Positions 33,650 through 41,932 of a stretch of 64,000 bases of DNA are shown in pieces. Location: contig JAIRUI010000117.1 of the NCBI GenBank assembly GCA_031254455.1, positions 1 to 64,000 on the forward strand. Reading direction: 5' to 3'. Within the stretch, counting starts at the first letter, position 1; the number at the start of each line of letters is the position of its first letter. Under the pieces are notes generated by a model, which saw only the letters and a list, made by a program, of their open reading frames with translations, was not told the origin of the DNA and did not search any database. Origin of the DNA: Chitinispirillales bacterium. Lineage in GTDB: Bacteria; Fibrobacterota; Chitinivibrionia; Chitinivibrionales; Chitinivibrionaceae. The translations under genes were made by a program, and so were the position numbers.

Positions 33650-34927
33650 ATGAGTGAGCAAAACAACAATCAAAACGATAGCGGCGGCGGATTGTTTCTA
33701 TTTATTATCGACTGGATATTTGATATTATAAATAGACGTAAAATTCGCAAATACAATAAACAAGCCAGAGGCCTTGAAGAATATAAAAGCATTACGACCG
33801 ATATTTTATTTCCTTGCGAGTCGTATAATGAAAATATTATAGTATCGGGAGGAGATGCCGGAGAACGTCTGAGGTTTAGTGAACGCATTATACAAAACAG
33901 CTCCGCAAAAGGACGTCCGATGATTATACTGCATTTGGGAAATACTGGTTTGGAAAACATTGCGGCGCAGAATAATCTCGGCGTTATCGCAAGCATGCAC
34001 AGTAAAAATTTTGACGCGTTTACTTCTTTTGAGCAACAAGAAATCTGCCAAGTCGTTCTTGATACCTGTAAATCCAAATATGATATAAAACCGTATGGGC
34101 GTTATATTTTGCAGATAGTGTACGAACTTTTGGCTTGTCAAAAAATACGCCCGTATTTTTCAAATTACGCAGATTTCACTTACCACCAATTGTCCGAAAA
34201 AATTAACGACTGCTTTGTGAGAGGCTTGATTACTCAAACAGCAGCTGACAATTTAAATTCTTTGCTTATGATGGGACAGACCGAGTGCGCAAAAATTGAT
34301 TCGTTTTTTTATGATTCAAAAGCGCAAATGGGCCATATAGCGACAAACAACGCAAATATTACCGGCGGTACAAGTGTTTTATCGGCGATTAAAAAAGGAA
34401 AAACGTTGTGCGTTGATTTAAAATCGTCAGCAAATACTATGCTTGTAGAATTAATCGTAAATTCCATCACCATCGCCATGAATCGCGGATATGAATTTTC
34501 AATTTTCTTGGACGACGTAGCCGTAGCAAACAACGAAGCCCTAAAAAACATGTTGTGCCAAAAATCAAATCATAATAACATTATTTGTTCTAAAGATTTG
34601 TATGCGTTGCTTAATGGGAAAGAGGATGTTTTTACAAACATCGCCGGAGAAGCGGAAAAAACGGTGCTGTTATCCCACGGTTCGCATATTGGTTGCGAAA
34701 AATGGTCAAAATATATAGGGGAGTACGATAAAATCGATGTATCGCATAATACAAACGGCGGTTGGAGTCAAAGCAGTAAATGGGGTTATAACTCAAATCA
34801 AGGAAAAACGATGAAAGAAAAACGCGAGTATAAAGTAAAACCGGAACAAATAAATCGTTTGTCGCACAATGAGATATTTATATACGACAATCAAACAGGC
34901 AGTTTGATACAGACAAAAGTGATTTAG
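33650..34927 (+). CDS. Degenerate TraG/TraD-like ATPase with N-terminal membrane segment
   Basis: 425 residues. The order of elements follows TraD/TraG. There is an N-terminal hydrophobic segment (about 13-27, L-F-L-F-I-I-D-W-I-F-D). At the Walker A place the sequence is V-S-G-G-D-A-G-E-R-L (about 64-73), with no GKT/S lysine. At the Walker B place, F-S-I-F-L-D-D-V-A-V-A (about 284-294) keeps one acidic pair. The C-terminus K-P-E-Q-I-N-R-L...I-F-I-Y-D-N-Q-T-G is typical of TraD tails. I infer a non-hydrolysing paralogue of the intact ATPase at 35614. AAAGGAAAAAA precedes the ATG. Membrane anchor for the pair is a likely role. Confidence 0.5.
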   Translation: MSEQNNNQNDSGGGLFLFIIDWIFDIINRRKIRKYNKQARGLEEYKSITTDILFPCESYNENIIVSGGDAGERLRFSERIIQNSSAKGRPMIILHLGNTGLENIAAQNNLGVIASMHSKNFDAFTSFEQQEICQVVLDTCKSKYDIKPYGRYILQIVYELLACQKIRPYFSNYADFTYHQLSEKINDCFVRGLITQTAADNLNSLLMMGQTECAKIDSFFYDSKAQMGHIATNNANITGGTSVLSAIKKGKTLCVDLKSSANTMLVELIVNSITIAMNRGYEFSIFLDDVAVANNEALKNMLCQKSNHNNIICSKDLYALLNGKEDVFTNIAGEAEKTVLLSHGSHIGCEKWSKYIGEYDKIDVSHNTNGGWSQSSKWGYNSNQGKTMKEKREYKVKPEQINRLSHNEIFIYDNQTGSLIQTKVI

Positions 34928-34942
34928 AAAGACTGAGATTAT

Positions 34943-35125
34943 ATGAGCGAATGTACGGATTATTGGTGTAATGAATATGGAAAAGCAAACGGAAATTGTG
35001 ACCGTTGCGAAAAAAAAGAGAACGCCAAAGATGAATCAAATATGCGGGTAATTCTTAAAAAACGAGCCGAAAAGGTAATGGAATTGGATAAATTGTCAAA
35101 TAAAAATTTTGGGCAAAATAGATAA
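34943..35125 (+). CDS. Small Cys-rich protein
   Basis: 60 residues: C-T-D-Y-W-C-N-E-Y...N-C-D-R-C-E-K-K, then a charged helix. The four Cys in the first 26 residues suggest a small zinc-binding domain. It looks loosely like the tiny Cys-rich proteins at 24101 and 24725 (Cys plus aromatic pairs), but spacing differs and homology is not shown. The ribosome-binding site is weak (GAAAGACTGAG). It lies 15 bases after the TraG-like gene, in the same operon. Confidence 0.55.
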   Translation: MSECTDYWCNEYGKANGNCDRCEKKENAKDESNMRVILKKRAEKVMELDKLSNKNFGQNR

Positions 35126-35143
35126 AAAAAGGAGAACGCTAAA

Positions 35144-35617
35144 ATGAGCAAGAGTAATACGAGTTCAAATGCGGGTGCCGGACAAGGAAATTCGCAGCCG
35201 TCAAGTGCGGCTAACGCAAACGCAAGTTTTAAAAACATGTTTAATTCTTTGGGACAAGCGACTGTTAAAGGCAGCGGTAAAGCAGCTCAAAGCATTTCCG
35301 AAAGCGGAGGGTCAAGCAATGGAATAGTCGCAGGCGGAATTGCTGCCGGAAAAGACTTAGGGCAAGCTGTAAAGCACGGCGCTCAAGGCATGTCGTATTC
35401 CGCAAAATCTATAATGGAAGGTGCGAGTCGGCAAAATCCAAATTCAGGACAAGCGTTGCAAAGTATGAAAATTCAACAAGCGATGACGCCGCAAGGACGT
35501 GCGTCAAGCGCAATAACCGACAAATCAAGCAGTGCGTCAAAAAGCGGTTCTTCAGCACAGTCTAAAGGAACAAGCGCAAGTTCGGGCGCAAACAAAAGCG
35601 GAGGTCAAAGCAGATGA
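35144..35617 (+). CDS. Low-complexity Ser/Gly/Ala/Gln-rich protein
   Basis: 157 residues, about half Ser, Gly, Ala, with few hydrophobic residues and almost no acidic ones, so probably disordered and basic. One more ordered segment lies at about residues 25-110 (F-K-N-M-F-N-S-L-G-Q-A-T...G-I-V-A-G-G-I-A-A-G-K-D-L-G-Q-A-V). AAAAGGAG precedes the ATG strongly. The stop overlaps the ATPase start (ATGA), so it is made together with the TraD-like ATPase. It may be a linker, a substrate of the kinase (many Ser/Thr) or of the transglutaminase (many Gln/Lys), or a DNA-binding partner. No family recognised. Confidence 0.6.
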   Translation: MSKSNTSSNAGAGQGNSQPSSAANANASFKNMFNSLGQATVKGSGKAAQSISESGGSSNGIVAGGIAAGKDLGQAVKHGAQGMSYSAKSIMEGASRQNPNSGQALQSMKIQQAMTPQGRASSAITDKSSSASKSGSSAQSKGTSASSGANKSGGQSR

Positions 35618-36927
35618 ATATATCGACGCGTTTGTTATACGGAAACACAATATCGCAAAACAACCCGCCAAGTCAAATTGCAAACGCAAAAATTAAACTT
35701 AACGGCGCATATAACGGCAAACCAAATACTTTCACGCTTGATAATGACGTGTTAAGCAAACACACAATGCTGGTCGGAGGAACAGGTTGCGGTAAAACCA
35801 CTCTTTTTTACCATTTTGTTTCGCAAATAAAACGCAATATGACAAATGACGATGTTATGATTATTTTTGACAGCAAAGGAGATTTTTATTCTCAATTTTA
35901 TAACAAATCAACAGACCTCGTTATCGGAAATTCCAAACAATATTCAAGTATATCGCAACATTGGAATATTTACAAAGAAATCCTTGCCGACGGTTGGGAC
36001 AAACGTGATTATATCATAAACACGCAAGAAATATGTAAATCATTTTTTGACGAGCGCACAAAAAACACGACAAACGCCTTTTTCCCAAATGCGGCAAGAG
36101 ACATGCTTGCCGCCGTTATTACAGTATTTATTCGTGAAGGAGAAAAAGACGCTAGCGTAAAAAGAGAATGGTTTTATAACAATAAATTAAAAGAGTGGTT
36201 GGAACAATCAGATTCGCAAAGAATTATGGATTTGCTCAGCGAAAGCCCCGACGCAAATGCTGTGCTGTCGTATATCAGCGGAGACAATGCTCAATCGCAA
36301 GGAGTTTTATCGGAAATGTATTCTGTTATAAGAGAAATATTGATAGGCGTTTTTGCAGAAAAAGGAAGTTTTTCTATGCGTGAATTCGTACGCAACAAAG
36401 GCAATAAAACACTATTTATAGAATACGACCTTTCAATCGGAAGTATGCTTACGCCGGTATATCGCCTTATGTTTGACCTTGCCCTAAAAGAAGCGCTCGG
36501 ACGAAATAAGCCGCAAGGAAACGTATATTTGGTTTGTGACGAGTTCAAATTATTGCCGCATTTACGCCACATTGACGACGGTGTAAATTTTGGACGCAGT
36601 TTGGGGGTTAAGGTGTTTGCCGGCATTCAAAGTATTGAACAATTATACGAGATTTACGGGCAGAGTCGAGGTAGAAATATAGCGGCAGGTTTTTCGTCGG
36701 TGTATGCGTTTCGTGCAAACGATGTTTCAACAAGAGATTACATAACCGGATTGTTCGGAAAAAATATTGTTCTGGAGAAATATCAGCGTCTAGACAATCA
36801 AATAACAGAAGAAAAACGAAACGGGCAAACGGTAGAAGATTGGGATATGAACAGTTTGAAAGTCGGTGAAGCGATTGTGGGGTTGCCGTTTTCACAGCCG
36901 TTTAGGTTTTATTTTGATATGTATTAA
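35614..36927 (+). CDS. TraD/TraG-family DNA-translocase ATPase
   Basis: 437 residues. Walker A is G-G-T-G-C-G-K-T-T (Lys61), preceded by a V-L-S-K-H-T-M-L strand, and D-S-K-G-D follows. Walker B is V-Y-L-V-C-D-E-F (Asp309, Glu310). Later motifs R-S-L-G-V-K-V-F-A-G-I-Q-S-I-E-Q-L and N-D-V-S-T-R-D-Y-I-T-G-L-F-G are those of TraD/TraM-recognition proteins of the HerA/FtsK superfamily. The usual N-terminal membrane helices are missing, so it is a soluble hexameric pump. No conjugation genes (relaxase, T4SS channel) occur nearby. I infer a DNA- or protein-translocating motor regulated by the upstream kinase/phosphatase. Start by ATGA overlap. Confidence 0.87.
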   Translation: MNISTRLLYGNTISQNNPPSQIANAKIKLNGAYNGKPNTFTLDNDVLSKHTMLVGGTGCGKTTLFYHFVSQIKRNMTNDDVMIIFDSKGDFYSQFYNKSTDLVIGNSKQYSSISQHWNIYKEILADGWDKRDYIINTQEICKSFFDERTKNTTNAFFPNAARDMLAAVITVFIREGEKDASVKREWFYNNKLKEWLEQSDSQRIMDLLSESPDANAVLSYISGDNAQSQGVLSEMYSVIREILIGVFAEKGSFSMREFVRNKGNKTLFIEYDLSIGSMLTPVYRLMFDLALKEALGRNKPQGNVYLVCDEFKLLPHLRHIDDGVNFGRSLGVKVFAGIQSIEQLYEIYGQSRGRNIAAGFSSVYAFRANDVSTRDYITGLFGKNIVLEKYQRLDNQITEEKRNGQTVEDWDMNSLKVGEAIVGLPFSQPFRFYFDMY

Positions 36928-36963
36928 ACCCCTCATTCAAAAAACTATAATCACATAACGGTC

Positions 36964-37023
36964 GCCGAGATAAACTCCTGTGTTTTTATACAAAAATTAC
37001 AAGAAAACCGCTTTTGTCTCGGC
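36964..37023 (+). promoter_or_regulatory. Inverted repeat in the rpsU upstream region
   Basis: GCCGAGA (36964-36970) can pair with TCTCGGC (37017-37023) over a 46-base loop in the 160-base gap before rpsU. It could be an autoregulatory leader structure or chance. The loop has a further short pairing only. Confidence 0.3.
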
Positions 37024-37087
37024 AAATAAAATATTTTCATACTCGTATTTAATTTTTTTACAGTGGAAGCGGGTGATTTAAAGTTTT

Positions 37088-37294
37088 ATGAACGGTGTAT
37101 ATGTAAAAGAAACCGAACCGCTTGAAAGAGCGGTTAAACGTTTTTCAAAAGTTTGCGAAAGAGCGGGGTTAATTTCCGATATAAAGAAAAATCGTTATTT
37201 TGAAAAGCCGAGTGAAGAAAAAAAGAGAAAAAATAACGCTGCAAAACGTAAACAAATTCGTGAAGACAGACGAAAAACTTGGTCTGTTCGTTAA
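37088..37294 (+). CDS. rpsU: 30S ribosomal protein S21
   Basis: 68 residues. The N-terminus G-V-Y-V-K-E-T-E-P-L-E-R-A-V-K-R-F and the basic C-terminal helix (K-K-R-K-N-N-A-A-K-R-K-Q) match bS21. It helps start-codon selection on the small subunit. GGAAGCGGGTGA lies upstream. There is no primase or sigma gene next to it as in many bacteria; instead it precedes a PASTA protein. Confidence 0.93.
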   Translation: MNGVYVKETEPLERAVKRFSKVCERAGLISDIKKNRYFEKPSEEKKRKNNAAKRKQIREDRRKTWSVR

Positions 37295-37321
37295 AAATAA
37301 GACGTCTGAAATCGGAGTGAT

Positions 37322-38098
37322 ATGGGTTCAAAATATTCTTTCAGCATTTCGGTAAAAAATTTTTGGACAATTCTTGTTCCGGCGATTTTGATTTTTTTAG
37401 CGCTGGGCGGAGTTGCCGGATTTTTGTTTGTCGATAAAGTAATTATGCCGAATTTTACGGATTTGCAAAATAAAAACGATGTCGTCGTTCCGTCGCTGGT
37501 GGGTTTAAACGTTGAAGCGGCGGCGCAAAACGCATTTGATTTAGGGTTAAGGATTATAAGAAGAAAAAACCGTGAGTATTCGGACAACGCGCCTTATAAT
37601 TCCGTGCTTTCGCAAGAGCCGTCCGCCGGAGAATATGTAAAAAAAGGGCGTCATATTTTTGTTTCCTTGAGCAACGGAGCGGAAGTCGGCGAAATTCCGA
37701 ACGTCAGAGAATTGGCGGAAGGTCCGGCGAAATCTACTTTACGTCAGGCGGGGTTTGAAAATATTTCGGTTAAAATTGATTTTGACAAAGAAATTCCCGC
37801 GCTGTTCGCCGTAGAAACGAATCCCCCGGCGAATACGAAGACGTCGCGTAGCGTTCCGGTAGTCCTTTTGATATCAAAAGGGCAAAAACCTACGTCGGTA
37901 ATAGTTCCGAATTTGGTAGGAGAAATGTTTTCTGAGGTGCGGGGAAAAATTGAAGATAAGGGATTAAAACTGGGAGATGTCGGTTATAAGTCAAGCCAAT
38001 TGATGGGGGCGGGACAAATTATTTCACAGTCGCTGTCCCCCGGAAAAGAAGTTCCTTTTGGGAGTATGATAAATGTTGTTGTCGCGGTGGAGAGATAA
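37322..38098 (+). CDS. Membrane-anchored PASTA-domain protein
   Basis: 258 residues. One membrane helix at about 15-36 (L-V-P-A-I-L-I-F-L-A-L-G-G), then three PASTA domains (about 58-122, 124-190 and 194-257), each with V-P-x-L-V-G or I-P-N-V and ending in V-S-L-S, L-L-I-S or V-V-V-A. PASTA domains bind peptidoglycan fragments. Unlike PknB or PBP2x there is no kinase or transpeptidase domain, so this is a stand-alone extracytoplasmic PASTA protein. AATCGGAGTG lies upstream. It overlaps the start of the TPR lipoprotein by 26 bases, which indicates coupling. Cell-wall sensing or scaffold role. Confidence 0.88.
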   Translation: MGSKYSFSISVKNFWTILVPAILIFLALGGVAGFLFVDKVIMPNFTDLQNKNDVVVPSLVGLNVEAAAQNAFDLGLRIIRRKNREYSDNAPYNSVLSQEPSAGEYVKKGRHIFVSLSNGAEVGEIPNVRELAEGPAKSTLRQAGFENISVKIDFDKEIPALFAVETNPPANTKTSRSVPVVLLISKGQKPTSVIVPNLVGEMFSEVRGKIEDKGLKLGDVGYKSSQLMGAGQIISQSLSPGKEVPFGSMINVVVAVER

Positions 38099-39587
38099 AC
38101 TAAAAAACATAATATTTTTGCTTGTTGTATTTTTCTTATCCCTGCCTGTCGGCTGCGGATTTTCTGGAAATTCAAAATTACTCAGACAAGAAAACGATAC
38201 GATAAACAAAGCCGCTTATTCCGAGCTGTCTTCGGAATATTTTATTGAAGGAATGAACGCCTTACGAAGAGGCGATTCGGCAATGGCGCTGAATTATTTT
38301 GAAACCGCCTTGACGCTTGACGCGGATTCTAAAATTTTAAATGAAAAAGTAATCGACATTTCAATTTTATTGAACAATCCGGTAATAGCCGTTAAAGCGA
38401 TTATGCGCGGGCGCGAGTACTCGCAAATCAATGACGACGAACTGCGAAGATTAGGCGCGATTTATTCTCGTTATCGTTACTTTTCCGAAGCGTTTGAAGC
38501 GATTTCGTTTATAAAGGAAAAAGACAAAAAAGACACGATTATTCTCGCCAGAGTTTCGGAGCAGGCGGAAAAATTTTTGTATGCGATTGAATTGTATAAA
38601 ACGCAATTCTCAGACACTTCCGCCGAATTACAGTTCAAAATCGCCGATCTGTATAGAAGATCCGGCTTGTTTGCAACGGCGGAGTCGCTTTATTTGGAGA
38701 CTGTCCGAAAACAGCCCGATAATATTGCGGCGAAAAAAGGTTTAGCCCTTTCCCTTATCGGTCAAAACGACGCATATCCTGCAAAGACCGTATTGGAAGA
38801 GATTTTGGTTGCGGAACCCGTTAACAGCGAAATGTGGTATTTGCTCGGCTCGGCTTTAGAAGCGTTAAACGATTGGCAAAACGCGGCAAACGCATACAAA
38901 AAATCCGTAGAAATAAGAGAAGATTTTACAGATGCGGTTTGGGCGTTGATGGTTTTATGTACAAAAATCGGCGACTTTGAAACGGCGTTGGATTTAGTCA
39001 AAAGGCTGTCCGAAAAATTTCCCGAAAGAGCGGAATATCCGGCTATTATGGGGACAATATACAACGCAATGAATTTATACGATTCCGCGTTTGTCGTTTT
39101 GAATAAAGTTCTTGAATTAGGAATAAGAACGCCGACGGTTTTGTTTGAGTTGGGAATGGCGTCGGAAAGAACGGGAAAATTTGAAGAAGCGGAAAAGTAT
39201 TTCAAAGAAATTCTTGAAATTAATCCTAATTATGCCGTCGCCGCTAATTATTTGGGGTATATGTGGGCGGAAAAAGGAATAAATTTAAACGAAGCGGAAA
39301 AGCTGCTTATTTCGGCGTTGAAAGAAGAACCCGATAACGGCGCATATTTAGATTCTTACGGTTGGATTTTGTTTCAACAAAAGAAATACAAGGAAGCGGA
39401 AAAACCGCTTTTGCGTTCGGCGCAACTTATTACAAACGACTATGTGGTTTACTACCATTTAGGCGAACTGTATTTAAAACTCGGAAAGAAAAAGGAAGCG
39501 TTGAATTATTTTATAAAAGCGAATAGCTTCAAAGACAATCCCGCCTTTGAAGCCATAGACAAACAAATTAAAGACCTTTCAAAATGA
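38073..39587 (+). CDS. TPR-repeat lipoprotein
   Basis: 504 residues. N-terminal signal with lipobox P-V-G-C (about residue 27). From about 50 to 500 it consists of TPR units with the usual A-x-x-x-Y/F pattern (for example F-E-E-A-E-K-Y-F-K-E-I-L-E-I-N-P-N-Y-A-V-A and Y-K-E-A-E-K-P-L-L-R-S-A), roughly 11-12 repeats. The start overlaps the PASTA gene by 26 bases and has GGGAG upstream. TPR lipoproteins of this layout often act in outer-membrane assembly or peptidoglycan enzyme complexes. The PASTA neighbour points to the cell wall. The end overlaps the convergent gene at 39568 by 20 bases. Confidence 0.85.
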   Translation: MLLSRWRDKLKNIIFLLVVFFLSLPVGCGFSGNSKLLRQENDTINKAAYSELSSEYFIEGMNALRRGDSAMALNYFETALTLDADSKILNEKVIDISILLNNPVIAVKAIMRGREYSQINDDELRRLGAIYSRYRYFSEAFEAISFIKEKDKKDTIILARVSEQAEKFLYAIELYKTQFSDTSAELQFKIADLYRRSGLFATAESLYLETVRKQPDNIAAKKGLALSLIGQNDAYPAKTVLEEILVAEPVNSEMWYLLGSALEALNDWQNAANAYKKSVEIREDFTDAVWALMVLCTKIGDFETALDLVKRLSEKFPERAEYPAIMGTIYNAMNLYDSAFVVLNKVLELGIRTPTVLFELGMASERTGKFEEAEKYFKEILEINPNYAVAANYLGYMWAEKGINLNEAEKLLISALKEEPDNGAYLDSYGWILFQQKKYKEAEKPLLRSAQLITNDYVVYYHLGELYLKLGKKKEALNYFIKANSFKDNPAFEAIDKQIKDLSK

Positions 39588-40152
39588 CCTTCCAATTCAT
39601 TCGGTAGTATTGTATCCCCGAATAAAGCGCAAAAAACACCGCAACGGCGATAATATAATATGAAACTGGGAAAAACAAAACCGGAATTTTTATGCCGAAA
39701 TATTGCAGGTAATAAATAATTATAATTAGAAATGTCGCCGCCGCCTGTGTGATCGCTTTAAATTTTCCAAAACTGTTCGCCGCCAAAATCGTACCGTCTT
39801 TCGCCGCCATAATGCGGAGCAAATAAATCAGCGAATCGCGGTACAAAAACGCTAAAAACGCCCAAACAGGAATCGCTCCTACTAATAAAAACGATAAAAA
39901 TATCGTTTGACGGGAAATTGCGTCGCAAATCGGGTCGAATATTTTGCCGAAATTCGTAACTTGATTTCTCGTTCTTGCGGCAACGCCGTCAAAAGCGTCG
40001 GACAATTCAAGCAGGATCGCGGTGATAAGCGCCGCGTTCAAAAACGCAAAACTTAAAACTTCGCCCGTTTTTCCTATAGCGTTTATAAAAAAAAACGCGA
40101 ATAACGCGCCCGTAAAAAGCCGACTTCCGGTTAAAATCATTGCAATATTCAT
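39568..40152 (-). CDS. CDP-alcohol phosphatidyltransferase family protein
   Basis: 194 residues. The CDP-OH-P motif is complete: D-G-V-A-A-R-x(8)-G-K-I-F-D-P-I-C-D, i.e. D-G-x(2)-A-R-x(8)-G-x(3)-D-x(3)-D, with all catalytic Asp. Hydrophobic segments at about 8-28, 32-50, 90-112, 137-155 and 160-180 indicate a polytopic inner-membrane enzyme. The likely reaction is transfer of phosphatidyl from CDP-diacylglycerol to glycerol 3-phosphate (PgsA-like); phosphatidylserine or cardiolipin synthesis cannot be excluded. The gene is convergent with the TPR gene and divergent from pyrG. Confidence 0.85.
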   Translation of the reverse strand: MNIAMILTGSRLFTGALFAFFFINAIGKTGEVLSFAFLNAALITAILLELSDAFDGVAARTRNQVTNFGKIFDPICDAISRQTIFLSFLLVGAIPVWAFLAFLYRDSLIYLLRIMAAKDGTILAANSFGKFKAITQAAATFLIIIIYYLQYFGIKIPVLFFPVSYYIIAVAVFFALYSGIQYYRMNWKVILKGL

Positions 40153-40256
40153 AATACTTAAAATACGATATGCGCATTCGTTGGAACTTATTATCGTCTG
40201 TTATACGATAAAATCTGAAAGACCGTAAATTCCCTTTCTTTTTGATTTCGGGCAAA

Positions 40257-40266
40257 TTGTATTTTA
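40257..40266 (+). promoter_or_regulatory. Putative -10-like promoter element of pyrG
   Basis: TTGTATTTTA ends 31 bases before the pyrG ATG. It differs from the glgP/cheX element at one base. Confidence 0.35.
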
Positions 40267-40297
40267 ATCTGCAAAATTTAAGTTTACCGGAGTTCGT

Positions 40298-41914
40298 ATG
40301 CCTAAGTATGTTTTCGTTACCGGCGGAGTCGTTTCTTCATTAGGAAAAGGGATAGTCGCCGCTTCAATCGGATTGTTGATTAAATCAAGAGGTTTAACCG
40401 TTGCGTATCAAAAGATGGATCCTTATCTGAATATAGATCCTGGAACCATGAATCCCATAGAGCACGGCGAAGTTTATGTAACCGAAGACGGTGCGGAAAC
40501 CGATTTGGATTTGGGATATTATGAAAGATTTACCGGAGTGCGGACAAACAGAAATTCAAGTTTTAGCGCAGGAAAAATTTATGACATCATTCTAAAAAAA
40601 GAGCGTAAGGGCGGAGAATATTTCGGAAAAACCGTACAGGTTGTTCCGCATGTCGTAAACGAGATACAAAACGCGATTAGAAGCGTAGGAAATGAAAATA
40701 TTGACGTCGTAATCGTGGAAATAGGCGGAACGGTCGGGGATATTGAAAGTTTTCCGTTTTTGGAAGCGTTGCGTTTATTTCGCCAAAAAGAAGGATACAA
40801 GAACGTGTATTTTGTCCATGTTTCGCTTGTACCTTATTTGCACAAAGCCGAAGAAATTAAAACAAAACCGACGCAACATTCGGTCGCGCGGCTTCGTGAA
40901 ATAGGAATTATCCCGAATATGCTTGTTTGCCGAACGGAAATTCCCTTAGCAAAAGACGTTAAAGAAAAATTGGGAATGTTCTGCAACGTCGATGTGAACT
41001 GCGTCGTCGAATCGTTGGATTTTAAGCATACGATTTATGAGTGTCCGATTATGTTTTCGGAACAGGATGTCGACGTTCAAATTTTGGAACATTTCGGTTT
41101 AAAGTATGAAAATAAGAAAATTGACGAATGGTACAAATATATTAAAAATATAACCCAAGCCAAAAAGAAAATTACGATCGCCGTCGTAGGAAAATACACC
41201 CAGGTTCCCGACGCTTACAAGTCGATAAAAGAGTCCCTTGAGCATGCGGCGGCAATGCTTAACTCCAGAGTCGTCGTAAAATGGGTAAATTCGGAAACGC
41301 TTGAAACACAAGGAGTCGGCGATTTATCAAAAGCCGAAGAAATTCTAAAAGAGGCGCACGGCGTTTTAGTGCCGGGGGGGTTTGGCGACAGAGGAATCGA
41401 AGGAAAAATTATCGCCGCAAGATATTCCCGTGAAAGAAACGTACCGTTTTTAGGAATTTGCTTAGGAATGCAAATCACTGTCATAGAATATGCCAGAAAC
41501 GTGCTTGGATATTCCGGCGCTTGCAGTCATGAAGTCGATGAAAACGGAGTTCATCGTATGATAGTTTTAATGGACTCGCAAAAACAAATCGTCGATAAAG
41601 GCGGAACGATGCGTTTGGGCGCATATTCCTGTAAACTGTTAAAAGATTCCTTGGCATATAAACTCTACGGTGAAGAAGAAATCAGCGAAAGACACAGACA
41701 CCGTTACGAATTTAACAACGAATATCGTGAAGAATTAACTAAAAAAGGGTTAGTTTTTTCAGGACTTTCTCCCGACGAACAGCTTGTTGAAATCGTCGAA
41801 TTAAAAAACCATCCGTTTTTTGTCGGAGTTCAGTTCCATCCCGAATTTAAATCCAGACCGATTAAACCGCACCCGCTTTTTATAGGATTTATCGAAGCGG
41901 CGTTAAAAAAGTAA
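40298..41914 (+). CDS. pyrG: CTP synthase
   Basis: 538 residues, full length. The N-terminal synthetase domain begins K-Y-V-F-V-T-G-G-V-V-S-S-L-G-K-G and includes K-M-D-P-Y-L-N-I-D-P-G-T-M-N. The C-terminal glutaminase domain has L-G-I-C-L-G-M-Q (nucleophile Cys), and the His/Glu of the triad in V-Q-F-H-P-E-F. It makes CTP from UTP, ATP and glutamine. CCGGAG lies 6 bases before the ATG. It is monocistronic, with a divergent CDP-alcohol transferase, whose substrate derives from CTP. The pairing is suggestive but common regulation is not shown. Confidence 0.98.
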   Translation: MPKYVFVTGGVVSSLGKGIVAASIGLLIKSRGLTVAYQKMDPYLNIDPGTMNPIEHGEVYVTEDGAETDLDLGYYERFTGVRTNRNSSFSAGKIYDIILKKERKGGEYFGKTVQVVPHVVNEIQNAIRSVGNENIDVVIVEIGGTVGDIESFPFLEALRLFRQKEGYKNVYFVHVSLVPYLHKAEEIKTKPTQHSVARLREIGIIPNMLVCRTEIPLAKDVKEKLGMFCNVDVNCVVESLDFKHTIYECPIMFSEQDVDVQILEHFGLKYENKKIDEWYKYIKNITQAKKKITIAVVGKYTQVPDAYKSIKESLEHAAAMLNSRVVVKWVNSETLETQGVGDLSKAEEILKEAHGVLVPGGFGDRGIEGKIIAARYSRERNVPFLGICLGMQITVIEYARNVLGYSGACSHEVDENGVHRMIVLMDSQKQIVDKGGTMRLGAYSCKLLKDSLAYKLYGEEEISERHRHRYEFNNEYREELTKKGLVFSGLSPDEQLVEIVELKNHPFFVGVQFHPEFKSRPIKPHPLFIGFIEAALKK

Positions 41915-41932
41915 AAACAAACTGAATTTTAA

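Noticed and set aside
35614..36927. Conjugation locus
   Set aside because: A TraD-like ATPase alone is not enough: no relaxase, T4SS channel proteins, integrase or att repeats are visible nearby.
22476..36927. Prophage or integrative element
   Set aside because: No integrase, capsid, tail, terminase or transposase genes, no tRNA at the edges and no flanking direct repeats seen.
41368..41377. G7 run within pyrG
   Set aside because: Short, in a fully conserved enzyme frame; not comparable with the C14 tract.
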